Source: Bifidobacterium angulatum DSM 20098 = JCM 7096 (GTDB taxonomy: Bacteria; Actinomycetota; Actinomycetes; Actinomycetales; Bifidobacteriaceae). Taken from it: a DNA stretch of 64,000 nt. The stretch spans positions 1,860,001-1,924,000 of the forward strand of contig NZ_AP012322.1 in NCBI RefSeq assembly GCF_001025155.1, read 5' to 3'. The translations under genes and the position numbers were made by a program. Below, one piece after another: positions 44,662 to 53,170 of this stretch (the first letter of the stretch is position 1; every line of letters starts with the position of its first letter). Under the pieces are notes generated by a model. That model made no database searches. It saw only the letters and a program-made list of their open reading frames with translations, and had not been told where the DNA came from.

Positions 44662-46037
44662 CACGCCCTCCCCCCGTCACGAGATTCCGACGCATCAGCC
44701 GAAGCGACCACAGGAATCTCACCCGTGGAAACAGCAGCAGAACCGGCAGCAGAACCAGAACCACGCATCGGCAACGCCGCAGCAACCTCGACCACCTCAC
44801 CGGTCGCCAAATCACCCACCAACGGAATCTCATCAGTAACAGGCGCAGGCTCAAAAGCAGGAACCCCAGTCGCCACACCCTCGCCAACACTGCTGATAGC
44901 ACCATCAACACGCATATCAGACGACTCGCTCGGCACAGCAACAGGCTTATCAACCACAATCGGAGACTCCGCAGCGATAAGCGCCTCGGCATCCACCGAA
45001 GCAGTGGAATCCCCCGAAGCAAAACGCTCAACCACATTCTGCGGCACGCCCTCAATCACCGGCCCAGAATCACCATCATTACGCATAGCATTCCGCACCG
45101 CCTCCTGCAACACCTGAGACTTCCGGCGAGCAGTCAACAGCAAACCCAATTTAACGCCAAGAACCGAGCACAACGCACCACAGGCAAACGTGACTAGCAC
45201 ATACAACACCGTGCCACCGATCTCGCCACCACGCAGCGAAGCCAACTCCTCAATACCCAACGTGGAAAGCGTGGAACAGCCGCCACACACACCCAAGCCC
45301 ACACCCTTCGACACCAATTGCTTCACACGCCGAGTCAGCCACGACGCATGCGACATACCAATAGTGACCATGGCAAGCACCAGGCACGCAACCATATTGG
45401 CACCGAACGTGGCAACATGAAACGCGCTGAGCACACCACGGCGGGCAAGCGGCGAAGGAAACGCCTCGGCAAGGCCAAAACGCATAGCGGTACCGATACA
45501 ACCGCCGACAAACACCACCAGATACAACAGCAGATCCGCAAGCGGATTGAACTGCGCCTGCACACGCTTAACCGGAGCAAGCGGAATCTGCGGCGGCTGT
45601 TCGGCAGCAGCGGCACCTGTGGGATGCGGAATCGCCGCAGCATAGGAGCGAGCATGCACCTCGCTCATCTCCTGCGTGGACAAACCCGGTTCCTTGGGCT
45701 GGGCGATGAACGCCGCCGGCTTCGCCTGCTGGCGCGATGCGGCAGAGGCGGCATACGCGGCAGCCAAAGTGTCCGATTCGGCAGAATCGGACAACCCAGC
45801 ACCACCAGTACCACCACGTGTGTCCGATTCGGGAGAATCGGACACTGAGGGGATCGGGGACGCGACCAATGCGGAAGCATCGGCATGAGGCGGAGCCACA
45901 TCGGTTACCGGCTCAAACGTCGAAGTGATCTCGCCAAGATTCGGTATATCCAAATCCGGCATATCAAGATGCTGCACACCCTGCCAGGCGTCAACAGCAT
46001 CACCACCGTCACACCCATCATTCTTCCGTGATTCCAT
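44661..46037 (-). CDS. crcB: Fluoride channel subunit, Fluc/CrcB, with long N- and C-terminal extensions
   Basis: About 458 residues, nearly four times the usual Fluc length. A disordered acidic N-terminus (~1-160), Fluc core (~165-290: FVGGCIGTAMRFGLAEAF, FGANMVACLVLAM, GVCGGCSTLSTLGIEE) and an acidic Ala/Val/Ser/Glu-rich tail (~300-458). The N-terminus contains SDSPESDT and SDSAESDT, 17 residues apart, encoded by two copies of the 24-bp palindrome that forms intergenic arrays elsewhere. ATG 46037 has AGG 4 nt upstream; a TTG at 46061 is an alternative. The tails have no recognised domain. In the core, GGCSTLSTLG replaces the more usual GGFSTFSTFS. Confidence 0.88.
   Translation of the reverse strand: MESRKNDGCDGGDAVDAWQGVQHLDMPDLDIPNLGEITSTFEPVTDVAPPHADASALVASPIPSVSDSPESDTRGGTGGAGLSDSAESDTLAAAYAASAASRQQAKPAAFIAQPKEPGLSTQEMSEVHARSYAAAIPHPTGAAAAEQPPQIPLAPVKRVQAQFNPLADLLLYLVVFVGGCIGTAMRFGLAEAFPSPLARRGVLSAFHVATFGANMVACLVLAMVTIGMSHASWLTRRVKQLVSKGVGLGVCGGCSTLSTLGIEELASLRGGEIGGTVLYVLVTFACGALCSVLGVKLGLLLTARRKSQVLQEAVRNAMRNDGDSGPVIEGVPQNVVERFASGDSTASVDAEALIAAESPIVVDKPVAVPSESSDMRVDGAISSVGEGVATGVPAFEPAPVTDEIPLVGDLATGEVVEVAAALPMRGSGSAAGSAAVSTGEIPVVASADASESRDGGRA
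45770..45844. repeat. 51-bp-period palindrome array A (two copies, inside the long crcB)
   Basis: Copies at 45770-45793 and 45821-45844: TGTCCGATTC, four bases, GAATCGGACA, both arms perfect. They start 51 bp apart with a 27-bp spacer. On the coding strand each reads S-D-S-x-E-S-D-T, and the 51-bp period preserves the frame. Confidence 0.95.
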
Positions 46038-46357
46038 CCGACCTGCTTGCTTTCGTCTCAATCGTCTCTACTTCACGGCGAAACGGGAAACGCCGCGATC
46101 CCGCCGCGACCTCATTGACCCGGCCGAATCCTTCAAACCACGCCGCCCGCAAAACCATACGACAACCCGCACAGCCCATGCATTCGCCTTTATTCCGTTC
46201 CGAGTGTACACGGTTCAATGCCAGAGCACAGACTCCAGCCCATTCCCATCCAACGCAACACAGTCACCATGCAAACGCACGCATGCAGGAACATAAACCG
46301 CACGGCAAGCGCCAAACCGCCAAACCCGCCAATCAGACTGCAAACAATGCACCGGAA
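46038..46357. other. Gap between the long crcB and clc
   Basis: 320 bp with no gene that I can support. It should contain the crcB promoter and the clc terminator. I looked for a fluoride riboswitch on the minus strand and did not recognise one by eye. Confidence 0.45.
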
Positions 46358-47947
46358 TCACACATCCACATCGCACAAATCATGCAACGCCAAACGCACG
46401 GTCCGCTCATCCTCACCACTGAACAACACAATCAGATAATCACCACCACGCAACACCGTATCGCCACGCGGCACAATCTCACGCTCCCCACGACGAAGCC
46501 CGATCACCAAACAGCCGGACGGCCAATCAACATCACGAATCCGCCTGCCATCTGCCTGAGACCCCATCTCCAACGGCAACTCCAACACACCATTGCCTAT
46601 AGCGCTCGGAGCCTGCACATCCAACTTCTGCGCACGCATATAGCGTTCCAACAGCGCATCGTAAATCGGCCGGGTATGCAGCACATCCGAAACCAGCATG
46701 GCAATGAACACCACCGCCGCGACCGGCAACATATGCGTCAACGTGCCAGACATCTCAACAGCCAGCAGGATCGAAGTGATCGGAGTCTTCACCGAAGCCG
46801 CCAGCACGCCAGTCATCACACACACCGCAAACACAGCCACCGCTCCGCCGCTCACACCACACAACCGTTGCGCCGCAGCACCGCAAATACCGCCAGCCAA
46901 CGAACCCACGGCAAGAATCGGCATGAAAATACCGCCAGGCGCACCAGAACCAAAACTCGTACTCGTAAACAGCAGCTTCGCCACAAACAGCACACACAAC
47001 ATGCCAAGCCCGGTAGTGGCATGCTCAGCCATACCAATAAGATTCGAGCCACCGCCAAGCACATCCGGCAGCCAAATACCCACCGGCAACGCAATCGCCA
47101 AAGCGACCAACGGACGACTCCACGCCGGCAGTTTGCCGTACAACGTTTGGAAACCGAGCAGGGAACGGTTCATCAGCGAACCAACCAAGCCGGCAAGCAA
47201 TCCCAGCGGAATCAGCCACACATATTCACCGAGCGGCAGTTGCGCGATCGAACCGAAGGCAAGCACCGGACGCAAGCCGAAACAGTATTTCGACACGAAA
47301 TCGGCGGTGAGTGAAGCCGCGGTGGCACCCATGAGAATCACCGGCGAGAAACTACGATGAATGCCTTCCAAGGCGAACATCATGCCAGACAGCGGGGCGC
47401 TGAACGCCGCAGACAGACCAGCTGCCGCACCGGCGGTCACCACATAATGCTCCTGCACGTCCTCACGACGCCTGCCACGCAACCGATGCGACAAAAACTG
47501 CGCGCCCGACGCACCAATCTGAATCGACGGCCCCTCACGGCCCAGCGACAAACCAAACGCGGCACCCAGCAAGCCACCGACAAAACGGACCGGCAGAATC
47601 GTCTGCCACCGCATCCTCAACCCGGCAAGCACCACACCATCAGTTTGCGGAATGCCACTGCCCGACGCCATAGGCTCACTGCTGATCATCCAGGCAATCA
47701 GCAGGCCGACCGCCAGCGCAGCAAACGCCCACGGAACAATCAGCCACGGATTCACACGAATCTGCGCATACATCCAACGCGCGAACCGGGTGCAGTTCTC
47801 GATGCCGAGACGGTACAACACCACCAGCAGGCCAGAGACAAGGCCGACGCCAATGCCGATCGCCGCCATCTTCCACTTCATACGATTGAATAACGGAATC
47901 ATCCGCTCAATATGCTGCGCCATGCTCATATCATTCTGCCCTGCCAT
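46358..47947 (-). CDS. clcA: CLC-family chloride channel/transporter with TrkA-C (RCK_C) domain
   Basis: 529 residues. The CLC selectivity motifs are present: GSGIPQ (residues ~93-98), GREGPSIQIGASG with the gating Glu, and GSGAPGGIFMPILAVGS. A second Glu in MFALEGIHRSF corresponds to the internal proton-path Glu of exchangers, so a chloride/proton antiporter is likely. The GSGIP motif argues against the fluoride-specific CLC-F branch despite the crcB neighbours. A C-terminal ~80-residue TrkA-C domain (LELPLEMGSQADGRRIRDVD) suggests ligand control. AAGGAGG lies 10 nt before ATG 47947. A palindrome array begins 72 bp upstream. Confidence 0.9.
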   Translation of the reverse strand: MAGQNDMSMAQHIERMIPLFNRMKWKMAAIGIGVGLVSGLLVVLYRLGIENCTRFARWMYAQIRVNPWLIVPWAFAALAVGLLIAWMISSEPMASGSGIPQTDGVVLAGLRMRWQTILPVRFVGGLLGAAFGLSLGREGPSIQIGASGAQFLSHRLRGRRREDVQEHYVVTAGAAAGLSAAFSAPLSGMMFALEGIHRSFSPVILMGATAASLTADFVSKYCFGLRPVLAFGSIAQLPLGEYVWLIPLGLLAGLVGSLMNRSLLGFQTLYGKLPAWSRPLVALAIALPVGIWLPDVLGGGSNLIGMAEHATTGLGMLCVLFVAKLLFTSTSFGSGAPGGIFMPILAVGSLAGGICGAAAQRLCGVSGGAVAVFAVCVMTGVLAASVKTPITSILLAVEMSGTLTHMLPVAAVVFIAMLVSDVLHTRPIYDALLERYMRAQKLDVQAPSAIGNGVLELPLEMGSQADGRRIRDVDWPSGCLVIGLRRGEREIVPRGDTVLRGGDYLIVLFSGEDERTVRLALHDLCDVDV

Positions 47948-48018
47948 CGCTTGCCCGCCTCCTTATGGCTATTGTGCATCCTCCGGTGTCTGATTGCCCG
48001 ATTGCCTGGTTGCCTGAT

Positions 48019-48297
48019 TGACCGATTCGGGAGAAACGGACAACCACGCGCCGCAGATCCCCTCATGGATGACCGATTCAGGAGAATCGGACATACGCAG
48101 TCACTAATTCCGACCATACATGGCATATTCGGCCGAATCGGACATTAGCAGCTCCAGCTGCACACATCGTGTGACCGATTCGGGGGAATCGGACAACCAT
48201 GCGCCGTGCAACCCTCCTTGCATGACCGATTCACCAGAATCGGACAACCGCGTCATGCAGATCCGAGCCTGTTTGACTAATTCGGGGGAATCGGACA
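48019..48297. repeat. 51-bp-period palindrome array B (six copies)
   Basis: Copies begin at 48019, 48070, 48121, 48172, 48223 and 48274, each 24 bp and exactly 51 bp apart. The right arm is GAATCGGACA in five and GAAACGGACA in the first. The left arm varies (TGACCGATTC four times, TGGCATATTC, TGACTAATTC). Centres are GGGA, AGGA, GGCC, GGGG, ACCA, GGGG. Spacers are 27 bp; spacers 1, 4 and 5 remain recognisably related (ACC..GCG.CG.). The array fills most of the gap between the purA terminator and the clc start (47948-48355). Confidence 0.95.
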
Positions 48298-48355
48298 TTC
48301 TGGGAGGATTTGGCCGCGCGCGTAGGCTCACTATGTTTCGCACGCATAATGAAAA

Positions 48356-48385
48356 GTGCCGGCAAGGCACAAAGCCAGCCGGCAC
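48356..48385 (-). terminator. purA terminator
   Basis: GTGCCGGC (48356-48363) pairs with GCCGGCAC (48378-48385). On the minus strand TTTTC follows. Confidence 0.8.
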
Positions 48386-48412
48386 CAATCGTAGCCACGC
48401 AGATTTCGGGAA

Positions 48413-49732
<1,320 letters not shown>

Positions 49733-49865
49733 TCAAAGCCTTACCCAAGGCCTTACAAAGACTACCCTGCGCCCTCTACCGGATATCTGCCGGATATGCA
49801 CCGATCGGCCGTTGAAACTAGTCAGTTCCATCATTTTCGTCTTATACAACGCGACACACCCGCCG

Positions 49866-49905
49866 TGCCGCCACGCGCCGCATGCATTATACAGCGCGTG
49901 CGGCA
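49866..49905 (-). terminator. Hairpin after fba
   Basis: TGCCGCCACGCGC (49866-49878) pairs with GCGCGTGCGGCA (49894-49905) with one bulged base. It is within 6 bp of the fba stop codon. Confidence 0.55.
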
Positions 49906-49910
49906 TCACA

Positions 49911-50978
49911 CTACTTCAACGCCTTGCCCGCGCTGCCAAGCTGCCTGCAAGCCTCCACCACGCGTGCGGCCATGGCGCTTTCCGCTTCGCGTCCCCACGA
50001 ACGCGGGTCGTACATCTTCTTGTTGCCCACCTCACCGTCGATTTTGAGCACGGCATCATAGTGGGAGAACATGTGCCCGGCCACCGCGCGGCTGAACGCG
50101 TACTGCGTGTCGGTATCGATGTTCATCTTCACCACGCCATAGCTCACAGCCTGTGTAATCTCTTCCGGCGTGGAACCAGAACCGCCATGGAACACCAGGG
50201 CGAACGGCTTGCCCGGAGCGACATCCAGCGTGTGTGAGGGATCGGGTATCTCACCGGCCTGAACCGCGAGCGCGAGCGTGGTCTGGATCTCATCGAGCAG
50301 TTCCGGGCGCAGTTTGACCACGCCGGGCTTGTATGCGCCGTGCACGTTGCCGAAGGTGAAGGCGGCCATGTAACGCCCGCGTTCGCCGAGTCCCAGGCGT
50401 TGCGCGACGGCGATGCCCTGTGCCGGGGTGGAGTAGAGCTTGTCGTTGATTTCGGCGCTGTGCCCGTCTTCTTCGCCGCCGACCGCGCCGATTTCGATTT
50501 CCAGCACGGTGTGTGCGGCTTGTGATTTGTCGAGAAGCTCTTCGGCGATGTCGAGGTTTTCATCCAGCAGCACTGTGGAACCGTCCCACATGTGCGATTG
50601 GAATGTCGGCTCCTGACCGTGCCGCACCTGTTCGGCTTCATGATCGAGCAGTGGACGCACCCATTCGTCCAGGTATTGTTTGGCGCAATGGTCGGTGTGC
50701 AGGGCGATGGTGATGTTGGGGTATTTCGCCGCGACTTCGTGGGCGAAGGCCGCGAAGGCAAGCGAACCGGTGACACGGTCGTTCACGCGTTGGCCGGACA
50801 GGTAGGCGGCACCGCCTACGGAGACTTGGATGATGCCATCGGATTCCGCTTCGGCGAAACCCTGCAGGGCGGCGTTCAGGGTCTGTGTGCTGGTCACGTT
50901 GATTGCGGGGTACGCGTACCCGCCACGACGGGCAGCGTCCAGCATCTGTGCGTAACGTTCCGGTGTTGCAATAGTCAT
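49911..50978 (-). CDS. fba: Class II fructose-bisphosphate aldolase
   Basis: About 355 residues. AYPAINVTSTQTLNAALQGF at the start, zinc ligands in ALHTDHCAKQYLDEW and the HG of VFHGGSGSTPEEI, MWDGSTVLLDENL, VHGAYKPGVVKLRPELL and VVKMNIDTDTQYAF. It cleaves or forms fructose-1,6-bisphosphate. Bifidobacteria use the fructose-6-phosphate phosphoketolase shunt, so it may chiefly work toward gluconeogenesis. ATG 50978 is chosen (AATAGAGGC upstream); a longer frame to 51083 is low-quality sequence. Confidence 0.97.
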   Translation of the reverse strand: MTIATPERYAQMLDAARRGGYAYPAINVTSTQTLNAALQGFAEAESDGIIQVSVGGAAYLSGQRVNDRVTGSLAFAAFAHEVAAKYPNITIALHTDHCAKQYLDEWVRPLLDHEAEQVRHGQEPTFQSHMWDGSTVLLDENLDIAEELLDKSQAAHTVLEIEIGAVGGEEDGHSAEINDKLYSTPAQGIAVAQRLGLGERGRYMAAFTFGNVHGAYKPGVVKLRPELLDEIQTTLALAVQAGEIPDPSHTLDVAPGKPFALVFHGGSGSTPEEITQAVSYGVVKMNIDTDTQYAFSRAVAGHMFSHYDAVLKIDGEVGNKKMYDPRSWGREAESAMAARVVEACRQLGSAGKALK

Positions 50979-51036
50979 GCCTCTATTATCGCCCGACCCT
51001 ATCCCACTTGTCATGTGACAACATTCGCCATCGCTA

Positions 51037-51075
51037 AAGCGCCCGGCAACTGTGTGATACGGCTGCCGGGCGCTT
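51037..51075 (-). terminator. Hairpin after the DUF4012 gene
   Basis: AAGCGCCCGGCA (51037-51048) pairs exactly with TGCCGGGCGCTT (51064-51075). It lies between the DUF4012 stop and fba. Confidence 0.7.
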
Positions 51076-51105
51076 GGCTTCATGATGTTCGCGATGACGC
51101 GGCGA

Positions 51106-52890
51106 TCAATATTGGTAATCGACCTCGTTGCGCAGTTTGCCTGACGGTGTCTGGTCGATAGTCAGTTCGGCGGTCGCCTTAGGCGAGGTGGTTACATCGA
51201 ATTCGAAGGTCACGCTTTCGCCGGGTGCGAGATAGGCAACGCTGGTTGTGAGCTGCTTGCCGTCCATCGTGGTCTCACGCTGGTCGCGCACATCCCCCTT
51301 TGAGGAGATTTTGCCGATCGAACCGCCTGCCGGAGCATAGAAGAGCATACGCTGCACTGAAGTTCCACTCTCCGCCACCGGCTTGTTCTCGACGCCTTTC
51401 TGCACGCCGCCGAGGATGTATGTGTTAGCACTTGCTATCTCGCTGTCGGTCAGGGTGTTGGTCAGCGTGTACTTCACGTGGTAGCTTCTTGAACCGTCCT
51501 TGTTGGTTGCGCTCTTGGTCACTGTGGCTTTGCGGTCGATATACCATCCAAGCTTCGAGGGGTTCTGCTCGTTGAGGTAGATGCCGACCTGCGGGGTGCT
51601 TTCCTTGCCAGAGATGCCGGATTCCTGGAAGTATTTCGTCTCGTCCGCGTGCGTGGTGTAGGCGTAGAAGTGGCGTTGTTCGATCAGGTCGCCGATGCTG
51701 TTGGCCATGGCCATCATCTTCGTGGCATTCAGGTTGCTGAACGCCTGGTCCATCACCGTTTGCGCGATGTACTCGAAATAGGCGTCCTGCTGGGCTACGG
51801 GAACATCTTTGTAAATGGTGTTCAGCAGGTACTGTGCCGTGTTGTTTCCAGTAAGCACCGTACCGTCCTGCAGGGTGACGTTGCCATTGAGCTTCACCAT
51901 TTCCTGAATAAATACGGGGTCGATTGCGATGAAACCATCGACCTCGCTTGCGTAAGGGGAACGCTGCCAGGTGGCCGCGAGCATTTCGGCGTTACGCTTA
52001 AGATTCGGAACGGCGAAGGTGTCTCTGACATCCAGCGAGAACGCCAAAGGGCCGTTGAATACGGCGTATTCCTCGGCATTGCCGTTGCCACCGTTGATCA
52101 GTTCAGCATCCGCACGGAATTCACCGACACTTACGTTCCCCTGGTTGGCTTGCAATGTGCCAACGGAGCCCACCAAACCACCGCCGGAACGCTGTTCGGA
52201 TGTAGTCTGCACGGCGATCAGATAGGTTCTGGCACCGTTCTGCCCGAGAATCGCAGGCATCATCTGCATGACGCTATTGAGATGATCGACAGTGCCGACA
52301 ATGGAGGCAAGACGCTCCTTACCTTGCCGGTATGCGTTGGCGATCATGCCGATTTTCGGCGTGGGCAGGGAATCATATGTGTCCAGCTGATGTTTCATCC
52401 GCGTGCTCACTGTGGCGAAATCGGATTGTATGGATACAAGCGGTTTCAAGTTGAGCACGCCGTCCTGGCTGTTCAACTGTGCGGTGGCGAGTTTATGGGA
52501 CATGCTGCTGATTGTGGGAAGCGACCGCTGGGTCAGATCATCCAAGACTTCGGTCATGCCTCGCACGGTTTTCACATCATTGCCTACGCCCGGCAACACA
52601 CTGGCAATGCTCCACAAAGGCCCGTGTGCGATGCTCTTCGCCTTGGCGGTGTGATCCTGGGCCTGCGTGATGGCTGTGGACGAAATGCCCCCGTCTTTGA
52701 GCACTTCGGAACCGGAAATACCGGACAGCGCCGCAACCGCCTGGCTCTCATGGCTTTTGACGGACCGTGCCTGCTGATAGAACGTCAATCCGCATACGAT
52801 TGCCATGCCAATCGCAACGGCGACACAAGCCAGGATAATAACGACGTTGCGCGTTCCGCGCGATTGCACACGCCTGCCATGTGATGCCAA
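51106..52890 (-). CDS. DUF4012 membrane-anchored protein
   Basis: About 594 residues. A basic N-terminus (ASHGRRVQSRGTRN) and one membrane helix (VVIILACVAVAIGMAIVCGL) precede a large outer domain. RTYLIAVQTTSEQRSGGGLVGSVGTL and VSVGEFRADAELI are the hallmark of DUF4012, a family in actinobacterial surface-polysaccharide loci with no settled function. GAGGGGAG lies 6 nt before TTG at 52890; upstream ATG codons (52941, 52923) lack comparable sites, so TTG is preferred. Divergent from the YhgE/Pip pair, so the 280-bp gap at 52891-53170 probably holds both promoters. Confidence 0.78.
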   Translation of the reverse strand: MASHGRRVQSRGTRNVVIILACVAVAIGMAIVCGLTFYQQARSVKSHESQAVAALSGISGSEVLKDGGISSTAITQAQDHTAKAKSIAHGPLWSIASVLPGVGNDVKTVRGMTEVLDDLTQRSLPTISSMSHKLATAQLNSQDGVLNLKPLVSIQSDFATVSTRMKHQLDTYDSLPTPKIGMIANAYRQGKERLASIVGTVDHLNSVMQMMPAILGQNGARTYLIAVQTTSEQRSGGGLVGSVGTLQANQGNVSVGEFRADAELINGGNGNAEEYAVFNGPLAFSLDVRDTFAVPNLKRNAEMLAATWQRSPYASEVDGFIAIDPVFIQEMVKLNGNVTLQDGTVLTGNNTAQYLLNTIYKDVPVAQQDAYFEYIAQTVMDQAFSNLNATKMMAMANSIGDLIEQRHFYAYTTHADETKYFQESGISGKESTPQVGIYLNEQNPSKLGWYIDRKATVTKSATNKDGSRSYHVKYTLTNTLTDSEIASANTYILGGVQKGVENKPVAESGTSVQRMLFYAPAGGSIGKISSKGDVRDQRETTMDGKQLTTSVAYLAPGESVTFEFDVTTSPKATAELTIDQTPSGKLRNEVDYQY

Positions 52891-53170
52891 CAGATTCTCC
52901 CCTCGTACTGTGCGACAGCTCATTCGCCTGATTCCGCTCATTATAGAAGCACACTGCAAACCCATGCGACCAGCAAATGCTCTGCAACCCTTCACACGTC
53001 GGTTCGTGCCGTTTTATGTGTCAAATAGCGTAATTTGCTCAGCTGCTTTGCTTGCACGTCCCAGTGGACGGCATAGAATGATCGTTGGATTAGGTAGCAA
53101 CGGAGCCGCGCAGGCAGAAACCGATGCACCCGCGCAGCGCCGCACTCGACACACGGGTTCAGGAGGTGTG

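Noticed and set aside
46038..46357. Fluoride riboswitch upstream of crcB
   Set aside because: I could not see the conserved pairing elements of the crcB motif; a covariance search would settle it.
46028..47314. 428-codon plus-strand ORF
   Set aside because: His/Gln/Arg-rich shadow of clc, typical of the antisense of a high-GC membrane gene.
48019..48297. CRISPR array call for the regularly spaced repeats
   Set aside because: The repeat is a degenerate 24-bp palindrome, some spacers are related to each other, copies occur in a coding sequence, and no cas genes are present. I list it as a repeat family instead.
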